DNA from: an uncultured Bacteroidota bacterium
GTDB taxonomy: Bacteria; Bacteroidota; Bacteroidia; Chitinophagales; Chitinophagaceae
Direction of reading: 5' to 3'
Length of the DNA: 15,241 bases
NCBI GenBank assembly: GCA_938008665.1
Contig: CALLKA010000012.1
Span: 1 to 15,241, forward strand
The notes beneath the pieces are model-generated. The model was not told where the DNA came from. It saw nothing but the letters and a program-made list of their open reading frames with translations, and ran no database searches. The translations under genes and the position numbers were made by a program. Of this stretch, positions 1-6,315 are shown one piece after another; position 1 is the first letter of the stretch, and each line of letters begins with the position of its first letter.

Positions 1-27
1 TTTCCCTACACGACGCTCTTCCGATCT
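1..27 (+). other. Illumina TruSeq adapter remnant (artefact)
   Basis: The first 27 bases match the 3' part of the universal Illumina read 1 adapter and end in CGACGCTCTTCCGATCT, the exact ligation end of that adapter. This is library sequence left in the assembly and not part of the organism's genome. Genomic sequence begins at about base 28, in the middle of a coding region, so the contig end is an assembly break. Confidence 0.97.
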
Positions 28-65
28 TCTTCTTCCCTCAGATGCGTCCTGAAGTGAACGAATAG
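28..65 (+). CDS. lysS: lysyl-tRNA synthetase, C-terminal end only (partial)
   Basis: Directly after the adapter, one + frame reads FFPQMRPEVNE and then a TAG stop at 63-65. The FP-x-MRP-type tail is the usual ending of class II lysyl-tRNA synthetases, which charge tRNA-Lys with lysine in the cytoplasm; the Phe/Pro/Met/Arg/Pro pattern is what I recognise. Only about 12 codons remain, because the assembly breaks here and adapter sequence replaces the rest. The gene would run toward the terminator at 134-164, convergent with the M20 amidohydrolase gene. The identification rests on a very short peptide, so another protein with a similar tail is possible. Confidence 0.65.
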
Positions 66-82
66 ACCATCCCTAAAATAAA

Positions 83-111
83 TCAAGGCACTCGTTTATG
101 GGGTGCCTTGA
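83..111. repeat. inverted repeat downstream of lysS
   Basis: CAAGGCAC (84-91) pairs perfectly with GTGCCTTG (103-110) around an 11-base loop, and a T-A pair at 83/111 extends the stem. On the + strand it is followed by A residues, not T, so it is a poor intrinsic terminator for lysS. On the - strand it is followed by a T-rich stretch (ATTTATTTTA), so it may be a back-up terminator for the leftward operon. Confidence 0.5.
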
Positions 112-133
112 AAAAATCATAAGAGGAAAAAAT

Positions 134-164
134 AAAAGAAGCGTATATTTTGTACGCTTCTTTT
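134..164. terminator. bidirectional intrinsic terminator between lysS and the M20 gene
   Basis: AAAAGAAGCGTA (134-145) pairs with TACGCTTCTTTT (153-164) in a 12-bp stem with the loop TATTTTG. On the - strand the stem runs into a T-rich tract (the complement of the A run at about 125-137). On the + strand it ends in TTTTATTAT. It therefore can end transcripts of the leftward gmk-SDR-M20 operon, whose last stop codon is only about 9 bases away, and of the rightward lysS. Confidence 0.85.
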
Positions 165-172
165 ATTATCAA

Positions 173-1636
173 CTAGTCTCTATAGTTTAAGGCTGGTTTG
201 ATGTCGCCTAATAATGCTTTGTACTTATAGTCGCCGATAGAAGCTTTAAATTCTTCCACTGCTTTAGCTAGTAATGCAGGATTGCTCATTAAATCAATCG
301 CAGTTAAAGCCATTGTTTTACTTGCTACCAACATACCTTTGGTGCCAATCTCTGTTCCACCAGATGCAATGGCTTGCCAGCTATGTGCAGCAGTTCCTGG
401 TACCCATGTAGCTGCGCGTAATCCTACAGTTGGTTTTGCGTAACTCACATCACCCACATCGGTAGAACCACTATTGCCTTCACTTATGTAAGTGAGCGGT
501 CTTACAGTGCTTGCAGTAGCTAAATCTACAGGAGCAACCATTGTTGGTTGTATTTTTTTAGCAAATGCAATTTCTGCTTCTGTATAATTAACGCCCCCCA
601 CTTTATTTAAGTTTGCCTGCATTGTTTCTGCAAGTGTTTTATTAATTAACAAGTCGTGCGTACCACCAATGATATCATATTTCATCGTCGTGCCTGTTCC
701 TAAAGCGGCGCCTTCAGCGGCTTTTACTACTCTATCAAAAATTTCTACTACTTCTTTTCTTCTTGGATGACGCACATAGTAATATACTTCTGCAAAATCT
801 GGAATCACATTTGGTGCTTTACCACCATTCGTGATCACATAATGTATTCTTGTTTCTTGCGGAATATGTTCACGCATCATGTTCACCATATTATCCATCG
901 CTTCTACTGCATCTAATGCAGATCTACCTTGGTCTGGCGCGGCTGCAGCATGCGCAGAAATACCATAGAACTTAAACTTAGCCGATTTATTCGCTAAAGC
1001 ACTTGTTGTAGTAATCGCATTCACATCATCTGGGTGCCAGTGAATCACTGCATCTAAATTATTGAACAAACCTTCGCGTACTAAAAATACTTTACCACTT
1101 CCTCCCTCTTCTGCAGGTGTTCCATAAACTTTAATGGTCCCTTTTAATTTACCAGCAGCAATTAAATCTTTAATTGCAATACCAGCAGACACACTTGCAG
1201 TGCCAAACAAATGGTGACCACAAGCATGACCAGCATTTTTACCTGCAATTGGATCTCTTTCTGCAGATGCAGATTGATTGATACCAGGTAATGCATCATA
1301 TTCTGCTAAAATACCAATCGTAGGACTGCCAGTACCATAGGTCGCTACAAATGCAGTTGGGATGCCCGCTACGCCTGTTTCAACGGTAAAACCAGCATCT
1401 CTTAAATGTTGAATATGTAATGCCGCACTCTTTACTTCTTTGTAACCTACTTCCGCAAAATCCCAAATTTGAAGCGCCGTTTTTTTATCTAAATTATAAC
1501 GATTGTCTAAAAAAGTAATCGTTTCGCTTTTGATGGTATTCAATTGTGCAACCATCGGATCTATTTTATTTTTTTTCTGTGCAGTAGCCGATAAAAATAA
1601 AAAGACCATGCTTAATAATAAACTAGGTTTCATCAT
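173..1636 (-). CDS. exported M20 family amidohydrolase (AbgB-like)
   Basis: This 487-residue protein resembles the B subunit of p-aminobenzoyl-glutamate hydrolase and related M20 metallohydrolases, which cleave N-acyl or peptide amide bonds with a metal centre. Visible metal-site residues are H137-A-C139-G-H141, E176-E177 (in TPAEEGG), H199/H201 (HWHPDD) and a late His at about 418 (TAAHSW). Asp in STDVGDVS is also typical of AbgB-like proteins. The first 19-20 residues (short Met-Met-Lys start, Leu/Phe-rich core, then ATAQ) look like a cleavable signal peptide, so the enzyme is probably periplasmic, unlike cytosolic AbgB. Two adjacent ATGs (1636, 1633) could both start it; no Shine-Dalgarno is seen. 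It is the last gene of the probable gmk-SDR-M20 operon, 32 bases after the SDR stop. The true substrate is unknown; a dipeptide or acyl-amino acid is as likely as aminobenzoyl-glutamate. Confidence 0.88.
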   Translation of the reverse strand: MMKPSLLLSMVFLFLSATAQKKNKIDPMVAQLNTIKSETITFLDNRYNLDKKTALQIWDFAEVGYKEVKSAALHIQHLRDAGFTVETGVAGIPTAFVATYGTGSPTIGILAEYDALPGINQSASAERDPIAGKNAGHACGHHLFGTASVSAGIAIKDLIAAGKLKGTIKVYGTPAEEGGSGKVFLVREGLFNNLDAVIHWHPDDVNAITTTSALANKSAKFKFYGISAHAAAAPDQGRSALDAVEAMDNMVNMMREHIPQETRIHYVITNGGKAPNVIPDFAEVYYYVRHPRRKEVVEIFDRVVKAAEGAALGTGTTMKYDIIGGTHDLLINKTLAETMQANLNKVGGVNYTEAEIAFAKKIQPTMVAPVDLATASTVRPLTYISEGNSGSTDVGDVSYAKPTVGLRAATWVPGTAAHSWQAIASGGTEIGTKGMLVASKTMALTAIDLMSNPALLAKAVEEFKASIGDYKYKALLGDIKPALNYRD

Positions 1637-1668
1637 AAAATCTTTTATTAAAGTAGTATCGAAAAAAA

Positions 1669-2487
1669 TTATAAAAACAAATCGTAAAATAATTTAGCCC
1701 CAGGTACAACGGAGTAATGTGCTAAATCGGTAATGCCTTCCGCGGCCAATACGTCTTCATCAATAAATGTCTTTCCTGTGTATTGTAATTTTTCTTTGCT
1801 TAAAATAAACAAAGCCGCATCCGCAATAATAGCGGGCGTTCGGCTCATGTTCGCTAACATTTCTCCGCCCAATAAATTACGCACTGCAGCGGTATCAATC
1901 GTGGTGCGCGGCCATAATGAATTACATGCAATTTGATCCTCTTTAAATTCTTCTGCCCAACCCAAGGTTAACATACTCATATCATATTTTGATAAAGTAT
2001 AAGCCACATGGGGTCCCAACCATTTTGGTGCTAAGTTAATGGGCGGGGATAAAGTTAAAATATGTGCATGTGATGATTTCTTTAAATAAGGGAGCGCATG
2101 TTGTACGACTAAAAAAGTGCCGCGTACATTAATGCTGTGCATTAAGTCAAATCTTTTACTGGGTGTATTTGCAGTATCTGTTAATTGAATGGCGCTAGCA
2201 TTATTAATTACAATATCAATGCCTCCAAATTTTTCAACAGTTTGTTTTATTGCTTCGGCAATTTGTACTTCATCACGAATATCCACTTGCACTGCCAAAG
2301 CCTTTACACCAAGGGCTTCCACCTCAGCTGCGGCTGAAAAAATGGTGCCACCTAAACGTGGATCTTCCTGTACCGATTTTGCAGCAATCACAATATTTGC
2401 GCCTGCGCCTGCTAATTTTAATGCCATTGCTTTACCAATGCCTCTGCTACCACCAGTTATAAAAACTGTTTTTCCTTGTAATGACAT
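1669..2487 (-). CDS. SDR family oxidoreductase, HSDL2-like
   Basis: This 272-residue short-chain dehydrogenase is of full length for a classical SDR. It has the NAD(P)-binding TGGSRGIG motif at residues 11-18, the NNAS motif at 95-98, a catalytic Ser at about 147 in TLSPPIN, and YxxxK with Y163 and K167. The LSPPIN segment and the later WPRTTIDTAA segment are typical of the hydroxysteroid dehydrogenase-like 2 (HSDL2) branch. It lacks the C-terminal SCP2 sterol-carrier domain of animal HSDL2 proteins. It probably oxidises or reduces a hydroxyl/keto group on a lipid or fatty-acid-like substrate in the cytoplasm, but the substrate cannot be read from sequence. It starts 6 bases after the gmk stop, so co-transcription is likely. 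The motif set is complete and nothing looks truncated. Confidence 0.9.
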   Translation of the reverse strand: MSLQGKTVFITGGSRGIGKAMALKLAGAGANIVIAAKSVQEDPRLGGTIFSAAAEVEALGVKALAVQVDIRDEVQIAEAIKQTVEKFGGIDIVINNASAIQLTDTANTPSKRFDLMHSINVRGTFLVVQHALPYLKKSSHAHILTLSPPINLAPKWLGPHVAYTLSKYDMSMLTLGWAEEFKEDQIACNSLWPRTTIDTAAVRNLLGGEMLANMSRTPAIIADAALFILSKEKLQYTGKTFIDEDVLAAEGITDLAHYSVVPGAKLFYDLFL

Positions 2488-2493
2488 AATAAG

Positions 2494-3066
2494 TTATTTT
2501 AAAAATTCAATGATTACTTTCTCTGTTTCCTTGCAAGCCACTTCCAGCACTTCGTTTTTAATAATGGTATTAAATTCTTGACTGAAGCTAATTTCATATT
2601 CGGCTTTATCTAAACGCATTTGAATACTTTCTGGCGTTTCGGTTTTTCTATGTTCTAATCTTTCTTTTAATACAGCAATGGAAGGCGGCTGAATGAATAT
2701 AGATAAACTGCTACTGCCTAATTGTTTTTGGACATGAATGGCGCCCTTCACATCAATGTCTAAAATAGGCGTTTTCCCAAGCGCCCAAATACGCGTTAAC
2801 TCCGATTTCAGCGTGCCATAATAAACATCTTTATATACCATCTCGTGTTCCAAAAATTCATTTTGGGCAATTAACCCTTCAAATTTATCTAAGCTAATAA
2901 AATGGTATTCAACCCCATCTATTTCCCCACCCCTTGGCGCGCGGGTAGTGGCAGACACCGAAAAAGATAAATTAGGAAAACGCTTCAAAAGAAATTGGGC
3001 AATGGAAGTTTTTCCGGCCCCTGAAGGTGCAGTTAAAATAATTACTTTTTGAGATGGTTCTGACAT
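2494..3066 (-). CDS. gmk: guanylate kinase
   Basis: This 190-residue protein phosphorylates GMP to GDP with ATP in the cytoplasm, an essential step in purine nucleotide supply. The P-loop APSGAGKTS is at residues 13-21, and the GMP-binding segment (SVSATTRAPRGGEIDGVEYHF) follows at about 36-56 with its Ser, Arg, Glu and Tyr residues. ILDIDVKGA and the Arg-rich lid (RLEHRKTE) are also as expected. Length matches bacterial Gmk. It is the first gene of the leftward operon with the SDR and M20 genes. A possible -7 element TAATTTAG (on the - strand at 3110-3103) would give a leader of about 30 bases; no clear -33 TTG is present. It is divergent from the S10 peptidase gene across 143 bases. Confidence 0.97.
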   Translation of the reverse strand: MSEPSQKVIILTAPSGAGKTSIAQFLLKRFPNLSFSVSATTRAPRGGEIDGVEYHFISLDKFEGLIAQNEFLEHEMVYKDVYYGTLKSELTRIWALGKTPILDIDVKGAIHVQKQLGSSSLSIFIQPPSIAVLKERLEHRKTETPESIQMRLDKAEYEISFSQEFNTIIKNEVLEVACKETEKVIIEFLK

Positions 3067-3141
3067 CCGAACAAGGTTTTAAAATGGCTTAATTGAACTT
3101 GTCTAAATTACAGAAATACCGCCTAAATAAATTAAATATTC

Positions 3142-3177
3142 TTGCGATTATGAAACTGTAATTATGCCGTATATTTA
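3142..3177 (+). promoter_or_regulatory. candidate promoter of the S10 peptidase gene
   Basis: TTG at 3142-3144 and TATATTTA at 3170-3177 resemble the Bacteroidota -33 and -7 (TAnnTTTG) elements; the -7 matches 7 of 8 positions. The 25-base spacing is longer than the usual 19-21, so only the -7 element is reasonably supported. Transcription would begin about 27 bases before the ATG at 3210. Confidence 0.3.
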
Positions 3178-3209
3178 AAGTATAAATTAATTATATAAAC
3201 AATAGCATC

Positions 3210-4757
3210 ATGCAAAAACAAATTTTCACCGCATTGTTACTCGTAACAACGCTTTTTGTGACAGCGCAAAGGCCAACGATGGAACCACCTACTGCTGCAG
3301 CGCCTAAGGCTGCTGAAAAAGACCAATACCCTGCATTTAAAAGAGAAATTAATTTGGAGCAAAAAACTGAAACCAAGGGGGAGGTTACCATTAAAGGACA
3401 AAAAGTACCCTACAAAGTAACTGCCACTACACAACCTGTTTGGGACGAGGATGGCAAAGCGATTGCCGCATTATTTTATGTATACTACGAACGCACGGAT
3501 GTAACCAATAAAGAAACAAGACCCTTGGTCATTTCCTTTAATGGGGGACCTGGTACAGCAAGTGTTTGGATGCACTTGGGATATACTGGACCAAAAAAAT
3601 TAAAAATTGACGACGAAGGTTATCCAGTACAACCTTATGGATTTGAGGACAACCCACAATCCTTAATTGATGTTGCGGATATTGTATTTATTGATCCAGT
3701 GAACACAGGATTTTCTCGTATCCTAGATAAGTCCGTTCCTACTTCTAAATTTTTTGGCGTTAATGCGGATGTTAAATATTTAGCGGATTGGATTAATGCA
3801 TTTGTTGCGCGTCAAAAAAGATGGGCATCTCCTAAATTTTTAATTGGAGAAAGTTATGGTACCACACGCGTTTCAGGATTGTCATTGGAATTACAAAACA
3901 GACATTGGATGTATTTAAATGGGGTGATTTTAGTTTCACCTACTGATTTAGGTATTGATCGCGATAGAGTATCAGATGCTGCATTACGTATTCCATACAT
4001 GGCAGCGACTGCATGGCACCATAAAAAATTAGCCAATGAATTTCAATCCAAGGACTTAACTAAATTTTTACCTGAAGTAGAATCCTTTACTATCAATGAA
4101 TTGATGCCTGCCATTGCACAGGGTGGCGCATTGTCTGTGGAGAAAAGAAAAGACATGGTTAAAAAAGTTTCAAAATATATTGGCTTAAATGAAACGGTTG
4201 TTGCACAACAAAGTTTAGAAATTCCTTATAATTATTTCTGGAAAGAACTTTTGCGTGATCAAGGTAAAACCATTGGCCGCTTGGATTCACGTTATATTGG
4301 CATCGACAGAATTGACGCTGGTGAAAAATCAGATTACAATTCTGAACTTACTTCATGGGAGCATTCTTTTACGCCAGCGATTAATATGTACTTAAGAGAT
4401 GAGTTGGGATATAAAACAGATTTAAACTATTTTATTTTTGGCCCTACCTATCCTTGGGATAATACCAATAATAAAACGGGTGATAACTTAAGACAAGCGA
4501 TGATGCAAAATCCGTATTTGAATTTATTGGTGCAATCAGGATATTATGATGGTGCATGTGATTATTTTAATGCAAAATATAATATGTGGCAAATGGATCC
4601 TGCGGGAAAAATTCAAGATCGTATGTTCTGGGAAGGATACAAAAGCGGACACATGATGTATTTACGCAAGGAAGATTTAGCAACAAGTAATGATCACTTA
4701 AGAAGCTTCATTAAAAAAAGTATACCTCCTCCAGGTACCCCTGCTATATTTAAATAA
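3210..4757 (+). CDS. secreted S10 family serine carboxypeptidase-like protein
   Basis: This 515-residue alpha/beta-hydrolase belongs to peptidase family S10, which removes C-terminal amino acids from peptides, often at acidic pH. The oxyanion-hole motif NGGPG is at 111-115, the nucleophile Ser215 lies in GESYG, the Asp of the triad is probably D447 (SGYYDGACDYF), and the His is H481 (SGHMMY). All triad residues are present, so it should be active. The N-terminus (MQKQ, Leu/Thr/Val-rich core, TAQ at about 18-20) is a signal peptide. A Pro/Ala-rich linker (about 21-36) follows. Family S10 is best known from eukaryotic vacuoles; bacterial members exist and are usually exported. It is a single gene: divergent from gmk, and closed by the strong terminator at 4782-4812. 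No partner gene suggests its substrate. Confidence 0.92.
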   Translation: MQKQIFTALLLVTTLFVTAQRPTMEPPTAAAPKAAEKDQYPAFKREINLEQKTETKGEVTIKGQKVPYKVTATTQPVWDEDGKAIAALFYVYYERTDVTNKETRPLVISFNGGPGTASVWMHLGYTGPKKLKIDDEGYPVQPYGFEDNPQSLIDVADIVFIDPVNTGFSRILDKSVPTSKFFGVNADVKYLADWINAFVARQKRWASPKFLIGESYGTTRVSGLSLELQNRHWMYLNGVILVSPTDLGIDRDRVSDAALRIPYMAATAWHHKKLANEFQSKDLTKFLPEVESFTINELMPAIAQGGALSVEKRKDMVKKVSKYIGLNETVVAQQSLEIPYNYFWKELLRDQGKTIGRLDSRYIGIDRIDAGEKSDYNSELTSWEHSFTPAINMYLRDELGYKTDLNYFIFGPTYPWDNTNNKTGDNLRQAMMQNPYLNLLVQSGYYDGACDYFNAKYNMWQMDPAGKIQDRMFWEGYKSGHMMYLRKEDLATSNDHLRSFIKKSIPPPGTPAIFK

Positions 4758-4781
4758 ACACTTTACAACTATTTTAAAGTC

Positions 4782-4812
4782 AAAGGGTCCCGATGCATCG
4801 GGACCCTTTTTT
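4782..4812 (+). terminator. strong intrinsic terminator after the S10 gene
   Basis: A perfect 12-bp stem (4782-4793 with 4798-4809, core GGGTCCCGA/TCGGGACCC) has the loop TGCA and runs into six T residues (4807-4812). It begins 25 bases after the peptidase stop codon and separates that gene from the mazEF module. The A run on its left side means it could also stop leftward transcription, but no gene reads into it from the right. Confidence 0.95.
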
Positions 4813-4850
4813 GTATATAACCTATTGAAATACAATATCTAAGTAATAGA

Positions 4851-4879
4851 TTGTTATAACAAAAAATGTTATAACTTTA
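4851..4879 (+). promoter_or_regulatory. mazEF promoter with double palindromic operator
   Basis: The 8-base palindrome GTTATAAC occurs twice, at 4853-4860 and 4868-4875, with identical flanks (T before, spacer AAAAAAT between). The first copy overlaps a -33 TTG (4851-4853) and the second overlaps a -7 element TAACTTTA (4872-4879, 7 of 8 matches), spaced 18 bases apart. The start codon of mazE is at 4894. Centre-to-centre distance is 15 bases. Type II antitoxins of the AbrB fold bind such repeats to repress their own operon, so this is the likely autoregulatory operator. The binding itself is inference. Confidence 0.65.
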
Positions 4880-4893
4880 TACAAATTTATACC

Positions 4894-5202
4894 ATGGAAG
4901 ATCGTCCACTTTATACTACCACCGTTCGCAAAATTGGCAACTCTAACGGGGTCTTGTTAAGTAAGGCAGTTTTAAAAAAATTGAAGATAGAAAACGGACA
5001 AGCCATTGAATTTATTTTGAATGAGGACAATACATTGGTATTAAAACCGGTGAAAAAAATAATCAAACCAAAACGAAATAAATTAAATCTTTCATTGGCC
5101 ACTTGGGATAAACAATTCAAGCAAGCCATTCAAAATAAGGAGCTACCTGAAAAAGAGGTGTTCGAAGGTTTGATAAATAAATTTGATGAAAATGAGTGGT
5201 AA
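4894..5202 (+). CDS. mazE: MazE-like antitoxin (AbrB/SpoVT fold)
   Basis: This 102-residue protein has an N-terminal swapped-hairpin (AbrB/MazE) DNA-binding domain at about residues 7-52, with the family pattern VRKIGNSNGVLLSKAVLKKL followed by an acidic/hydrophobic strand and LVLKP. The C-terminal half is Lys-rich and then acidic (ends EKEVFEGLINKFDENEW), as expected for the flexible tail that wraps and blocks the toxin. Its role is to neutralise the MazF-like toxin encoded next and to repress the operon with it. The ATG at 4894 lies shortly after a promoter with palindromes. The stop codon lies inside the toxin reading frame, so toxin and antitoxin are translationally coupled. It is chromosomal, in a core-gene neighbourhood. 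Confidence 0.87.
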   Translation: MEDRPLYTTTVRKIGNSNGVLLSKAVLKKLKIENGQAIEFILNEDNTLVLKPVKKIIKPKRNKLNLSLATWDKQFKQAIQNKELPEKEVFEGLINKFDENEW

Positions 5203-5521
5203 AATTTATTTGCAATTTGATGTTTGGTTAATTGATTTAGATCCAACCAAAGGAAGTGAGGTTCAAAAATCAAGACCCTGTGTAATTGTATCGCCGAATG
5301 GCATGAACAATAATTTAAACACGGTAATCATTGCACCCTTATCTCATTCCAATAAAAATTATCCATCTCGTATACCTTCTTTATTTAAAAAAGATCCTGG
5401 ACAAATAATGTTAGATCAAATAAGAAGTGTTGATAAATTACGACTTACTAAAAAGATGGGTAGCATTGATGACAACACTTCTAGCGATGTGTTGAAATTA
5501 TTAAGAACGATGTTTTCTTAA
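5186..5521 (+). CDS. mazF: MazF/PemK-family mRNA interferase toxin
   Basis: This is a type II toxin that should cleave mRNA at short sequence-specific sites. Family features in order: FDVWLIDLDPTKGSEVQKSRP near the N-terminus, with the conserved Arg of SRP; CVIVSP; NTVIIAPLS with the conserved Thr/Ser strand; and DQIRSVDKLRL near residue 75-85. Length of about 110 residues is normal. Three in-frame start candidates overlap the end of mazE: TTG 5183, ATG 5186 and ATG 5192. I use ATG 5186; ATG 5192 would give 109 residues and fits the family equally well. The overlap of 11-17 bases with mazE supports coupled expression. The stop (5519-5521) shares the TTAA palindrome with the stop of the convergent DUF4290 gene, and no terminator lies between them. 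Confidence 0.93.
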   Translation: MKMSGKIYLQFDVWLIDLDPTKGSEVQKSRPCVIVSPNGMNNNLNTVIIAPLSHSNKNYPSRIPSLFKKDPGQIMLDQIRSVDKLRLTKKMGSIDDNTSSDVLKLLRTMFS

Positions 5522-6216
5522 TATCTCTTTTTAAAATTGCGATTGTTGTTATTGCGTCCGCCACTATTACCACCGCTTCCGCCAGGACCACCAGGGCTGC
5601 GACCACCGCGATTATTATTGTTGCGGTTATTTTGCCAACGGCCACCCGCAGGACGGTAATCCTCACTAAAGTTTTGATTACGATGTTTAATATAAGGGGT
5701 GTTGCTAAATTCTAATTCACCGCCAGTAATTGCATTCAACTCACTACGAATTGCATCATCCTGCACTAATTCTTTATGCCAGTTACTGTATGCTAATTTC
5801 ATATAATGCGCAATCGCATGGGCAAAGCCGGCTTTCTTTTCTTGGTCAGTTTCGGCCATTGCTTTATCAATCACCAATTCTAAGTTTTTACCCAAATGCG
5901 CATACCTAATTTTACGCTTAGGGTAAGGCAAAGGATCGGGTTTTTGCTTATAAGTTTCCTTCGTAGGAATTGGATAAGGACTCTCTACATCCAATTGAAA
6001 ATTGCTCATAAAAAATAGGTGATCCCATAATTTATGTCTGTAGTCCTCGATATTTTTAAGCTGGGGGTTTAAAAAACCCATTAACTCCACCACGATATGG
6101 GCCTGCTCCTTTCTTTTGTCACGGTCCTCAATAGTCATAAGATGATCAACCATCCTCTGAACGTGACGGCCGTATTCTCTCATCCCCATTATGCTTCTTG
6201 CTGTATTGTACTCCAT
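5518..6216 (-). CDS. DUF4290 family protein with Arg/Gly/Asn-rich tail
   Basis: I use the ATG at 6216 (232 residues, MEYNTARSIMGMREYGRHVQRMV). The longer open frame up to 6324 would run through both divergent promoters and into pheS, and its extra residues do not look like protein. Residues 1 to about 185 form a charged, probably helical domain with conserved-looking blocks (MREYGRHVQRMVDHL, ELMGFLNPQLKNIEDYRHKLWDHLFFM, YPKRKIRYAHLG, FAHAIAHYMKLAYSNWHKE). This matches the uncharacterised DUF4290 family. Residues 188-232 are low complexity: RGG-like and Asn runs, ending NFKKRY. Such tails often bind RNA, but no function is known here. There is no signal peptide, so it is probably cytosolic. 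It is divergent from pheS and convergent with mazF. Confidence 0.85.
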   Translation of the reverse strand: MEYNTARSIMGMREYGRHVQRMVDHLMTIEDRDKRKEQAHIVVELMGFLNPQLKNIEDYRHKLWDHLFFMSNFQLDVESPYPIPTKETYKQKPDPLPYPKRKIRYAHLGKNLELVIDKAMAETDQEKKAGFAHAIAHYMKLAYSNWHKELVQDDAIRSELNAITGGELEFSNTPYIKHRNQNFSEDYRPAGGRWQNNRNNNNRGGRSPGGPGGSGGNSGGRNNNNRNFKKRY

Positions 6217-6238
6217 GTAAATTAACTTCGTCTGACAA

Positions 6239-6246
6239 CAAATGTA
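6239..6246 (-). promoter_or_regulatory. -7 element of the DUF4290 gene
   Basis: On the - strand the sequence reads TACATTTG, an exact match to the Bacteroidota -7 consensus TAnnTTTG. It would place the transcript start near 6232-6234 and give a leader of about 16-18 bases before the ATG at 6216. No TTG is seen at the usual -33 distance. This supports the 6216 start over any start further upstream. Confidence 0.55.
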
Positions 6247-6260
6247 AGGCTTTTTACGGT

Positions 6261-6308
6261 TAATTTTCCCCCACATCAAAAACCGCAACGGGGTTTTTCT
6301 TATCTTCG
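6261..6308 (+). promoter_or_regulatory. pheS promoter region with small hairpin
   Basis: TATCTTCG at 6301-6308 matches TAnnTTTG at 7 of 8 positions and ends only 7 bases before the pheS ATG, so a transcript from it would be nearly leaderless. An alternative element, TAATTTTC (6261-6268), would give a leader of about 40 bases. That leader would contain the inverted repeat AAAAACC (6278-6284) and GGTTTTT (6292-6298). Which one is used cannot be told from sequence, and no classical phenylalanine-rich leader peptide is visible. Confidence 0.45.
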
Positions 6309-6315
6309 TAGCACT

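Noticed and set aside
1503..1697. 64-codon + strand frame over the M20 gene start
   Set aside because: It is opposite a well-supported gene, Lys/Ile-rich from AT-rich DNA, and matches no family I know.
5481..5666. Ala/Val/Ile-rich reading frame on the - strand inside the DUF4290 region
   Set aside because: It lies in the low-complexity Gly/Arg/Asn-coding part of the DUF4290 gene in another frame; its composition only mirrors that repeat.
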